From positions 36,584,039-36,648,038 of the forward strand of contig CM035807.1 in the NCBI GenBank assembly GCA_020466095.1: DNA of 64,000 nucleotides, written 5' to 3'. This DNA comes from Chlorops oryzae. Lineage: Eukaryota; Arthropoda; Insecta; Diptera; Chloropidae. Shown here piece after piece: positions 10,684 to 21,928 of this stretch; position 1 is the stretch's first letter, and every line of letters starts with the position of its first letter. Position numbers and translations under genes: made by a program. Under the pieces are notes generated by a model, which was given only the letters and a program-made list of their open reading frames with translations, searched no databases and had not been told where the DNA came from.

Positions 10684-13600
10684 TTAAAATTTAACAATTT
10701 CGACGTCCTGCCGACTTCTTCAAGAATTTTTCTTTGTAAAACATCCGTCTAAGTTGCCTAATTTCAAAGAGAAAATGCCCTTTAATGCCTCATTATTACA
10801 TATCCCACTTTTCATTTCATATCCCACTTTCGACGAATCCACACCGGAGAGGCATCATTATGCCTAATTTAAATGAGGTCGAGAAGAAATTTTAAATAAA
10901 ATAGACTACATTTCGCCACGATTTTGTGCTCGGGACAGCTCCTGAATAAAGACGGTTGAAATGAGACTCGAAATGATGCCCTAGACCTAAGGCTAAGAAG
11001 AGAGCTGGCAAAAGGACAAATCTAACAAATCATGTCAATGGATATGATTCAAGAGCTTTGGAGAATTTCCCTTTATGAAGCATTATTTTCCATACTCTTC
11101 ATTCAACTGCTGGCAAAATGAAAACTCCACGCATTGAAATCGTTAAAATTTCTTTTGATTGTCCCATCAGTAATAAGTTGATAGTAAGACAGCTCGATTT
11201 TTGATTTCAAAGATCTTTTACATTGAACAAAGCAGGGCCGGATCCATCTTTTTAGCCGCTCCTATGTTTGCTCTGCTTGCCACCCCAACTATCGGGGTCT
11301 GGTACAAACAAATATTGTCACTAAATCGAATGAACGAGGGAGAAGTCGAAATCAAATCCCGAGCGCTCTGCGTTTTGGTCAACCATCATTCATTCATCAA
11401 TAATGATAACTTGAATATCCTCAAGGAACCAAGCAAATATGTTCTCGAGGATTAAAAGCCTTTTAATATGCTTCTTTTGGGCTTTCAATTTTTTGTGTGG
11501 AGGAAATGGAATCTACTTGTAAGCTCTTGGGTACGAGCGGTGAGAAATTTCCCCAGAACGTTTGTTCAGAAAGTTTAGTTTCATTTGTGAACTTTCCAAG
11601 GATCGATCGATCGAGGAGTCTGTAGGTTTGACTCATGATTTTAATTTGCATTGAAAACAATTTGGATGTCATGCAGCAAGAATCCATCCAACAAACCAGT
11701 AAAACGTTTTGAAATTTTTTTCTGTTTCGTTTAATTAACTTTGAACTCAAGTTAACAATGAATCGTTTTCGTGTGTAATATCTGAATAAGACCCTGAGAA
11801 TTAAGATAATTTTTTCATAAGCTCGGTTCTAAATATACTTGTGCAAATATTTTTTCATGAAAATATTCACGCCTCGCTGTCGAAACAAAACTATAGCCTT
11901 GATATTTGCCAAAGTATTTATGAAATCGAATACAAAAGTGACGTTGACTGCAACGAAGCTTGTTGATTTTTTTTTAATTTTTTTTTTTTTTTTATATACG
12001 CTGATATTCAATAGAAATACACAAAAGCGAGCCCCATACCGGTATCCAAGCCGATTCGACTAAATTGCATATTTCTTCAATACAGGAAGCGCAACTATTA
12101 GCGCTGCAGTTTGAACAACTGCGGAGTTTATTTGCCATTTGCTCTCTCACTCATGCAGTCACTCGATCAATTTTTGCATTTAAAATTGGATTCTCGATTT
12201 AGCCTGCTCGCATTTTGGGCTCAGCTAGGCTAGGCTCTATGTATTTCAATAAAAATGCAAACACAGAACGCCAACGAGCAACTGGCATCGAGCAACGAGC
12301 AACGAAACTCGTATAAAATTTCGAATGTGTGGTTTTTCCTCTCGAATTTTTCGATTCCCCATAAAACTTTTTCAAATTGTTTTTTAAGCTTATTTTTTAC
12401 CGATCTGTTTATTAAATTGAGTTTATTCTCAACGCGTTGCATTGTTTATATGAATTTGAATTGCTGCCGTTCGACTTAAGCGTTTCAATTAATAGGAAAA
12501 TAGAATATTGGAAGTAAACACAAGCGGAAAATAAAAGTAAGAAGACCAATAACTGCATATTCAGCTCCTTGTAGCTAAAAATAGTGGGCAGGCTACACCG
12601 AAATAAACCCATTGAATTAAATTAAAAATAATTAATATTCTTAATTAAAATAAAAAATTCAACATCAAAGAAAATTCTGAATAAATATCGCTCATTTACT
12701 TCAAGAGTGTCATATCTCAAAATAAATCGATTTTGATAAAAGCGCGTTTAAAGTATTCAATTCACTTGCATTTTGATAAAAAAAAAAGGAAACATTATTC
12801 TCTCCCCATAAAGAGGCAATACGAAATAATTACCCAATGTGAGGCATGATACACCGAATGCTTCCTCATCATTAACTCGAAGCTTGTGTTTTTTAAGTTG
12901 TGGTGTCCTTTATGTAAATGGGCGATATTGCAAAGAAAGTTACATACTCGTAAAGCTTGTATAAGTAATTCTTCATATTACCTATTTAATATTACTAATT
13001 TCGTCAAGTTATTCAGTATCATCATAACCAGTATTAACGAAACAATCACAGACTAAAGTAGAAGAAGCTAACAAACAACAAAGACGCACGTAACTCTGCA
13101 GATGATTTGTTTCATTTGCATTTTGTTTGACAGGAATTTTTTTGCATAAAGTATCGTTCATAAAAAACCCGTGAAAATTTTGAGAAAGTCATAGACCCGC
13201 AATAAGGTTTGACAGTTCTTGTAGGCTTCTTAATTTCCGTCGCTTATAAGGAGTTTCACGGCACTCCAAGGGCGCTAATGAGTCACGAAATATGGACATA
13301 TCGGACAATCATGGATGCCTCATGTAGGTATCGAGATATACTCAGCACCACGCTCATACATGTGGAAGCGAACATAAGAAAATCTAAGAGCTTCTTGAAG
13401 ACTAGTTACATATAGCAGAATACTTCAATCGCATTTTGTGCACATTAATGACTAGTCGGATATCTATGTACTCTTATCGAATACATGTAATTTCGAAATA
13501 TCTTCTTGGGGCTTAAGTGACCTTCGTCCAAGCTTTTCGAGTCTACACTCTGCTGTAAATGCAGCATGGGTAATGACGGAGCTCTGCGGTAAAAAAAAGG

Positions 13601-14741
13601 GTAAGTATACCGAGAGGAGCGAAGATCGAAATCAAACTGAAAAAAGATGATGAAAAATTGCAACTTTGTAGTTACATCGCGACTAGCATGGGTAATGTGA
13701 ACAAAAATTGGACTATGCTTTGTAACTAACTGCATTAAAGCCGTGAACTGCTAACCAATAACAGAAGCAGGAAAGTTAATTCCGATAGCGCAGCAACTGC
13801 TCATCGTATACACATCAAATTGTCCGTCGTCCATCATAATCAACGTCATCGTGCAGCCCTCGTCGTTCTATGATACCATATTTCTTGGTTCATACCACTG
13901 AATCGTCTAACTGCGTGCATACCCGACACGCCCCATTCAGCTACTGCCCTGAGCAGAGGCGGCACTGCTTCCAAGGTACGATCGATTGCTTTGTTGCTGG
14001 CCTTCTTGCTTGCTTTCAATGACCAAGTTCGTTTGCTTCGCTCGCCATGCAGCGTTCATGAAAAACGCATTTGGTAGCACGAAAAAACGATGTAAAAAAA
14101 TTCGCGGAAAAAGTGGTAAAACAGCTTCCAGTTTCCATCAGTGCATCCTGTCCTGAATGCCGCCTCATTGGGCTGCAAATCGTGGAGCTAATAGCATTAT
14201 TCAAGACAAAATGCATCCGGACTTGAAGCACTCCATCGCAACAAGAAGAAACTTTAATCGAAACAAAGCGAAGGCACACGTTTTAAGGTTTCCATTTCGC
14301 TGATACTAAACGATTTTAATAAGAACCGACTATTTGAATCGGTACTAAAAATATCGACAGATCTTAGACTCCATGGATTGCGAAAAAAAAATCGAAGAAT
14401 TTGAGCTTTTACCCGAACCATTGACGATGAATTGCTAAGTCTAAATAATTGCAAAAGCTTTGAAATATGATAAATATTCCATTCGCGTTGATTCGATTTC
14501 CGTGGCGCTAAATTCCTCCAAAACGGTCATAGAACCTTTTAGTTTTCTTTGCAATGAATCGTCCTGCAGAGCTGACAAGTATCTAGTAGAGGGCTGCACA
14601 AATGCATTTGCTTTTTCGATATTGTCAGGTACTTATTGTATAGTGCAATACGAATAGAGAAGAAATCGCAATAAATACGCTCAAAACATGATTTATAAAT
14701 TACAAGAACAAATACTACAAAGAAATTGTTTTTGCCGAGTC
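10684..14741. other. Unique AT-rich DNA without recognised genes
   Basis: About 4 kb with no supported gene. It includes an isolated hAT-like motif (CAGGGCCGGATCCA, about 11234), T-runs near 11968-11992, GAGCAACGAGCAACGA short repeats near 12277-12305 and a GC-richer stretch at 13750-14300. Frames present are short and lack features. Confidence 0.5.
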
Positions 14742-14985
14742 AAAAAGTATTTGTAATTACGCTCTGCGGGTGCAGTTATAATTTGGCAACATCGTTACAA
14801 ATAATTCTATCACTCAAAGATCACTCTAAGTACTAATAGTATTAGAAAAAAAGTGATAGAATAGCGAATTTGAAATCCAAAATTTTACACAAAAGGGAAT
14901 TTAAAATAAATTTCATAAAGCTCTCAATGATACCACAATACTATAAGTACTTCTTCAAGAGTACAAGTATTTACAATTACTTTTT
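14742..14985. repeat. Fold-back repeat, possible MITE
   Basis: AAAAAGTATTTGTAATTAC at the left pairs with the reverse complement of GTATTTACAATTACTTTTT at the right with two mismatches. A second inner pair, ATTCTATCACT at 14804-14814 and AGTGATAGAAT at 14852-14862, is exact. The nested inverted repeats suggest a decayed fold-back element of about 244 bp. No target duplication was identified. Confidence 0.5.
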
Positions 14986-15310
14986 ATCCGAAGTATTTGC
15001 CGCTCGAACTTGTTTGTGAGTAGAGCTGTTTGTATTTATTCAATCTAAAAATTTTGAGGATTAGAACGTTAGTAATTGTGCTATCTCCAAATGTCTTATT
15101 TCCTCATATAAATGCATTTATGTAGCCCTCTAGTATCTACCATATTTTCAAAATTGTGCAGGACTATGTCACTGCTACAAATATAGGCCGGTTACTAAAT
15201 ATTTTATGATTAATTCAAATGGCATTCGCCAGAGAACGTACACAATTTTTTGTATAAAATTTTCGAAAACGTCAACAAAACGATCCATCGTTTATGATCG
15301 TAATATTCTA

Positions 15311-15698
15311 AAAGCCTATACTGAGATATGCAGTAACTACTTGCACATTAGGAGCCAATTCGCTACAACGTCGTAAAGTGTGAGAGAGACAACTATATTC
15401 ACGCTCCTTGAATTCTTCAAAGTATGCCAAAAATTTAACACCTTCGAAGTCGGTGTCAGTATTTCATTTGAAAAATGTGCCGCAATCAGCTGTCCTGGCA
15501 TTTACTTCGCATAAAAAATGAACATGTTCATTTCTATGGCGAAGTAAAGCAGGCAAGTGGCATGCAACCCTGCGCACATGATTACTTGACATCTCAGTAT
15601 AAGCGAAAGTAAAGTATTTACTTCGAAGTACTTTTCAACTTTTTTTGCACGTATTTCTTATGGGAGCTTTACTTACTGCATATCTCAGTATAGGCTTT
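15311..15698. mobile_element. MITE with 26-bp perfect inverted termini and central palindrome
   Basis: The 26 bases at 15311-15336, starting AAAGCCTATACTGAG, are exactly the reverse complement of 15673-15698. A near-perfect 48-bp palindrome at 15501-15548, centred on GAACATGTTC, lies near the middle. The interior is rich in GAAGTAAA/TTTACTTC motifs. It has no coding capacity. The exact outer boundary is uncertain because no unambiguous target duplication is seen. The superfamily is unassigned. Confidence 0.75.
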
Positions 15699-17510
15699 AA
15701 GATTCAATTAAGTTTATTTGCAAGTCTTCAAATCTAACCGCTTTCAACACCCAAGTGCTTAGTCCAAGAGCCTCAAATAGGCTTCTCAGCTGAATGAAAC
15801 AATTGCTTGTCTGTTTGTTTCTTTTATTGCATCCTAATCAATAAAAATGGTAGATTGCATTTATGATTGAATTCTGATTGAATTTTTCTTCATTCACAAT
15901 CAAACATGTCCCATTTTCACAAATCAACATTAAAAAAAAAACACAATATTTTTCAAATATTTAATTTATACTTTTCTTTCCTCCTTCGTTTGTTTTAACC
16001 ATCAATATAAAAGAAACAATTGTCAGAATGTAGGTCATCCTAGACAAAAGGCTACATATAAATGAACCAATTTCAAAAGGCTTTCTTCTTCTTTTTAATT
16101 TAAATTATTTCTATTAAATCCCAGTCCACAATACCTGATAATAAGCACTTAGCGAAAATGAACAGACATTTAATTGAACATAGAAATATATTTGATTATT
16201 TCAATATATTTTATTGCACAAGCTTAGTTTTTTCTTTCTTCAAATCCAATTAATTTAAAAATCAAGGTCAAGGTTAAGCAACTAATTTCATATATAAAAC
16301 TGAAGTGTTTTTCTATTTAATCAATTAAAGAGTTACATGGGTCTCACAGTTTTAGAAAATATACTTTTTCTACATTGTCTAAATTTAATTCTGCAACATC
16401 TCTAGAATATTTTCCTTCACTTTCCGACTAATAGGTCCGGAGCAGGCCTGCACTGGCCCACCGCGATTTCGCCCCTCAAGTTAGGGTTCGTCATTTGGAA
16501 GATAATTTAGAAATTTTATGCATACACCCCCACGTTCGGGGGCATCTTGAGACTCTTGAAACTTTCATTATTAAAAAAAAAAAGTTTTAAGCGCTGAAAT
16601 TTTTCTCAGTAGGAATCATTTTTTTAACATCAAAAATTGAAGGACGCTGGGGCTCCTGGCATTCAGAGACCTTGTAAGCTACGGGAATTTCAGACAATGT
16701 TTTCCAAAGCGCATAACTACAATAGTATCCAGCAGAGAACTCGTTTTATTTTTACCAGGATCCAGTACAAAAGGAAAAATTTGTTTATTATATTGGTGTA
16801 GTAAAAAGAAATCATATTTTTCATTCCATGAGTTGGCTTATTTAGTCATGATACCCGATTTGATCAATATCGGTTCTAGTTGATAACTGTATGCTAAAGA
16901 ATTGCAAATGTCTCTACAAGAAGCTCGTTTTTTCAGAATTTTTTCCACTTGACCTTGACATCAATTAGAAGAATTTGAGACCATTGCATATTGGCTTCAG
17001 TTAGTCCTATAAGAGCTAATTCGCTTCAACTGTTTACAGTTTTTCTTATGGCGAGAAAATCGAACCAGTTACGTAAATTTGCTGATACTCCAAATCTTTA
17101 TGAGCTCTAACCATAGAACTTGATCAACACCATCACTGCCAAAAAATCTTTGTTTGGTGATTATCCGTATCCCGTCAACTTTCGATTTACAGCATGCGAA
17201 TCACCACGTATGACATATGTGTTTTTCTAATAATAATTGAAAATTTGTTACGTAGAAAGGTGCTTCGAACTGCAAAACATCATGAAAATTTTCAGTCCGT
17301 ACCGTATAGGTTAGGCACCGTTGTGACTACCAGGGAATATCGATATTGGAAGAGATAAAGAATTGCGACAAACACCAACTCGTTTCGGGCGCATCTTCGA
17401 ATCATTGGACTGACATACAACAAAAAAACGCTCAATTATGCCCGTGCACAGAGTTTCGTCAGTAAATCAATTTTCTTAATGAAGACCAGAAATTATCTGC
17501 AATCGCTGGC
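15699..17510. other. AT-rich non-coding DNA
   Basis: No gene is seen. The sequence is AT-rich with short A/T runs. One slightly GC-richer patch near 16435-16560 includes a small hairpin (CCCCCACGTTCGGGGG, 16527-16542). Confidence 0.5.
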
Positions 17511-18205
17511 TTCAATGGACAACACCAAACATCGGCTTTTTGAATGTCTTTTGCGATACTAGAATAGTATCCTACTGACAAATGTTCACTTTGGTTATTC
17601 ACAACCTACAAAAGCGAAAATCGTAATGCTCTTTGCTTGAGTGAATCCATTTTTTTTTTTAAATCTTTTGAACAAATGAATTTGTTGTCTCCTTAGAAAG
17701 TGGCATCGATAGACAAATCAAGGATTTTGCGAAACTTGTGTACTCAGTTAAGTTTTCGATATTGTCCTCAAGGCCTTGTTCCAAGTCAGAAAATATTGAA
17801 GCAGAAACTGAAATTCAATCAGACCTCACTTGGAGCTGCTCCCATGCAGAAATTGGCATTACCTCGAACAACGTCACAAGCGTAATGCACCCAGACAGAA
17901 AAAAGTTTGAAAAAAATGTTTAATTTTTTATATGAAAAACAGAAAAAGGGAATTATTGAAAATAGGCTGGTTTTCAATGGACAACACCCATGTAACGCCA
18001 TAAGGGCTTTATTTAAATTTTGTCTTTTGCGTTACTAAACGAATTTTATTTGGGATCACAATGGGTTACTTATTCTGTGTTTTCCTTATTCTTTGTTATA
18101 TAAGACAACTCTCTGCGATGATTAAAGTAAAGTGATTTTGCGGTAAATATTTTTTTTTTTAAATCATTTTGAACCAAATGAATGTTGTTGTCTTCATTTC
18201 TTTCA
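17511..18205. repeat. Diverged direct duplication
   Basis: Several blocks recur in the same order about 460-500 bases apart. TTCAATGGACAACACC is at 17511 and 17973. TTTTGCG followed by TACTA is near 17547 and near 18027. A T-run followed by AAATC..TTTTGAAC..AAATGAAT..TTGTTGTCT is at 17651-17691 and at 18151-18192. This looks like an old tandem duplication with indels. No protein is evident in either copy. Confidence 0.5.
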
Positions 18206-20902
18206 ATACTGCCATCAATGACAATAAGTACTTTTTAAGTAGCCAAACAACTTCAGTTTATATGTATTTCGATTTGAATTTCCTTTCGTGTTGTCCAAGT
18301 GTATTTCTTACGAAACGGAAATTTTTATAGACCAGGACACTTGGCAGTAGTCCGGAAGTTGGGTTCAGAAATGCACGCAGCTCATGCAGCACGATAGCTT
18401 TAAGTGGACTTGAAAATTAAGGAATGATAAAAACCATTATTTGGCTTGCACATACCTATGTACATATGTATCTATTTAGTTGTTAAATGCGCGGAGGAAA
18501 AATGCAATTTTTTCGTGATCTGGGCCGTTTGGACACATCGAAATTTAGGATGCATCAAATCGTTTGATATTACAAGGTATATCGCCGTATATCGCAGTCT
18601 TCGGCAGCGCGGCTGAGTGCTAAATTTTGCATTTGGAAATGCTTTCTATTTTTAGATAAAATTCCTTCTAATTCTCTACTAAAGAATCAATGTTATTCGA
18701 CAAGTTCGTAAATTCCGCATACATATTACCCGCGTTGCCTAATTTGTAAGTCGTTCGTGCGGTTCGTCTGTCGAATATGTTCCATTAAGAACATCACTTT
18801 AGGAATTTATGCGAAAAACTTAGACGTAACTGAATCATGACATCGTCTCGTTGAATGTTTGTTGTGTCTGGTGTTTTTTGTTGCCACTTGATCTTGCTGC
18901 TTGCTGGCCGTGCATGAAAAACGACAGCCACACTGGTTTTGGCCAAATTTGCCAGCAAACTGTTATTCGACGAGCGATAATGAACGCAAATTTCTTGAAA
19001 CGAACATAAAAATGGGAAATTTGTGTTGATTGCAACACGAATTGAACGCTGAAGGCGACTAATGCAACATATTTTTTGCAAAACCGTGGCCGTCCCTACA
19101 CCCGCCGCCGAGCATATTATGCTTGCAACATAGCTGTTCATTTTGCGATTGCTCTTGCTCTTGCTGCATTCGCTGCTCGCTTGCGCTCGATTGTGTGTGG
19201 TTTCATTGCTCTTATTGTGAACCTCCTTTGTTTCTAATCTTTTCTTTCCATTTTACTGGCTATCTGGGCCACGATCAATGGCACAAACGTGGAAAAAAAA
19301 TGAAACTAGCAAAAGTTTTGAAGCCACTGAAGAGTAGTGAGCGGTCATGTCGTGACTGTGCTGACATTGCCAAGCACTCTACTGACACACACTTTGTACA
19401 TACATAAAATATAAGTATGTACCTCAAATATCTGATAGGCTTGAGGACAGCCTCTATGTCATTTGACAAATCATTCGTTGAGTGAACGATCTATTTGTCG
19501 AATATTTCATAGATACCTATATCTGATGCTGAATATTCCACTTAATGAAAATTCTTAAAGGGATCGTAACTACATACATATGTCAGTATATTGCTTTCGG
19601 TACATATACATTTTGTCCTTAATAATGTCATTGTGATTTGAGCTCAACTAAGACCTTTCAATGCCTCCAAGGCAATAAATATTAGTTCGAAAAAGATTCT
19701 CGGGTTCTCTGGCTGTGCATTGTCTTTTTCCTTTTTTTGCATATAGGACATTCAATCTAGCCGAGCAAATAGATATTCGCCCCGTCTTTTTGCATAGAAC
19801 TCGATGCTGTTTTGCCCTCGTTTTGCTGGCAATTCAATTTGTTTCTAATTTCGCATTTACCAATATGATTTTTTGTTTCCATTGCTTTTCCTCTTTTCGC
19901 ATATTTCCATTCGTTCGCTTGCAGCACTGTAAGCAAACAACAATTAAGTTTGCTGTTGAGAGCAAACAAATAATTGCATTGACAACTCTAGCTGCAAGTG
20001 CAGTGGGGCGCATGCAATGAGCAGCGACGCTGCTGTCTGTGGGGCCGCATACTTAATGCTGTCGATTATGACGTTTGGTCCGCGTTTGTGGCATTTCTTG
20101 CTTGTTGCTATCAAATATGATGATTGTTTTATTTTTTTATTTTTTTTTTTTTGATTTCACTTGCATCGGTTTTTGTTTTTTTGTTTTTGGGGCTTCGTTG
20201 AAATTAAACAAGAAGAATGCCGAATTCCCGGTTATAGAGTAACCAGCGACGATTTTCGTTCGGCTTTTTACGTAATCGCGGAGGCCTTTCGAAGTGAAAT
20301 TCGAGTTGCATTCTGTAGGAACGAAATGAGGCCCCAATCTGATTCGCTTATCTAACAAATAAAACTTTTTGTGGAATTTTTTTCAGTTTTTGTTTATTTT
20401 GTCTCAATTTGTGCACTGCGCTCTATCGGCTTCAAAACACATTCGCAGCGAAAAGAGATAAGATTTGGGTGGCAGATCTAGTTTTTATAAGGCTAGTTTA
20501 GACAATTTTTATCCATGTGACAAATTTTTATTGCGAAAATTTACCCAAGAAAGCATCCCAGGCAGATTCACATTATGTACAGAGCATGTACAAGAGAAAA
20601 CTTTACAATGCAACCCTCCCACAAGCAAATGATTGGGGCTTATATAAATGCAAAACAAAGTATACAAACCCGTATACCGTTGTAGGTTAATAAAATGAGT
20701 TTAAAATAATGTTTTTCTAAATAAACAACTTTTATCAGTTCGATGGCTAAAGTTTTTCTATATTGTAGGTCATTGGAATGTTCGACGACAGACTTCATAA
20801 CTGGCTCACCCAAAAATAACTTTGTATACTTTGATTTTTTTCGAACACGGACCTACGAAAGAGTTTAGGTATCCAATTAAGTTCATTACTCATTCAATAA
20901 GA
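18206..20902. other. Unique DNA, GC-richer between 18.8 and 20.1 kb
   Basis: Frames of 60-115 codons occur on both strands but overlap each other and show no domains. The 19.1-20.1 kb part has CT-rich and GCT-rich runs like fly intergenic or UTR DNA. No gene can be supported. Confidence 0.45.
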
Positions 20903-20910
20903 CTGATAAT

Positions 20911-21920
20911 GAGGGATTTCAATTCTGGCATTACGAGATCCAGGGATCTCGGTGTTTTTCTGATCTCAAATATCTACGACAAACGCATGTAAAAACAAGT
21001 AAGGGTGTTATAGTCAGGCGAGCTGACTGTCTGTATACAGTTATCTTATCGAAGGAGTTGAGCTATCTTGACGAAATTTGGTATGCGTGCTTACGGGGAC
21101 ATGGGTAAGAACAAGTTCGAGAATGGAGCCGATCGAACCATTTTTAGGGGTACCTTTCATGATGCCGCATGCTTTTGCTTAACCCGCCAGACCCTTTGTC
21201 AAATATGTAAATGCCCCTTAATCCTTTAGCGCCCGAAATTGCTAATAGAAAACAATCGAAAGTCTTCTATCTATCTGCAGTCACTACTATGTGATACAGA
21301 ATAATTTGATGATTTAAATGGAGTTTAGTATGTAGATTAAGTTTTTAGTAATCGAGGGCAGACATTTAAAAAAAAAATGACTTTACAAAAATTTTTTCTT
21401 TTGGGTAAAATTAAACTTGATTTCCAACAGTTTTTGCAGATTTAAAGTGCAAATATAACCAAAACTAAGGGAACACAAAAATTTTGTTTTATATTGGTTG
21501 TTAAAAAAGTTGTAGGAATTTTTCTGATTTGAGAAAACTTATTTCAGCACCTTTATAATTGATCGAAATAAGTTCAAAGCTCGCCTGATTAAACATACTC
21601 CATCATCCTTCGTTATAAGTCGAAAAGAATGGTATTAGACAGCAGATTAAAATTCGGACATCAAAAAGAAAATTGTGCAAGTAAGCCATGGGAGCATGAT
21701 ATGATTCTTATGTTCCTACCTATTTTTTGTAAAGAAGTCGTTTTTGGTAATTTTTTGTTTTTAATTTACCGTTAAAATGAGAATGATCAATTTTTGAACA
21801 TTTTACAGGGAATTTCTGTTTAGTTGACGTAATATTTTAATTCGAAACCCATCCCGGGATTATGTTTTGAAACATCGAAAATCTCGGGGCCAGCAAAACT
21901 TCAGAAATTTGACATCCCTA
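20911..21920. mobile_element. Probable hAT-like element with a later insertion
   Basis: The left end begins GAGGGATTTCAATTCTGG. The reverse complement of the right end begins TAGGGATGTCAAATTTCTG. The flanking octamers differ at one base, CTGATAAT at 20903-20910 and CTTATAAT at 21921-21928. Further inward both arms carry CGAGAT and CGGGAT-like motifs. The 1010 bp include a dispersed repeat starting at 20991. No transposase frame survives. Mutated terminal bases and the imperfect duplication mean an older insertion. Confidence 0.58.
20991..21170 (+). repeat. Dispersed repeat, AAGGGTGTTATAGTCAGGC family, copy 1
   Basis: It starts with a 29-base stretch identical to 43716-43744 (core CAAGTAAGGGTGTTATAGTC). 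It continues with a block around GAGCTATCTTGACGAAATTTG that matches the reverse complement of about 44050-44170 closely. More diverged relatives are at 53540-53830 and 55410-55560. The right boundary is approximate. The repeat lies inside the hAT-like element and is therefore probably younger than it. Its class is unknown to me. Confidence 0.6.
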
Positions 21921-21928
21921 CTTATAAT

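Noticed and set aside
11234..11247. CAGGGCCGGATCCA, hAT-like left terminus
   Set aside because: No matching right end or 8-bp duplication found; too short alone.
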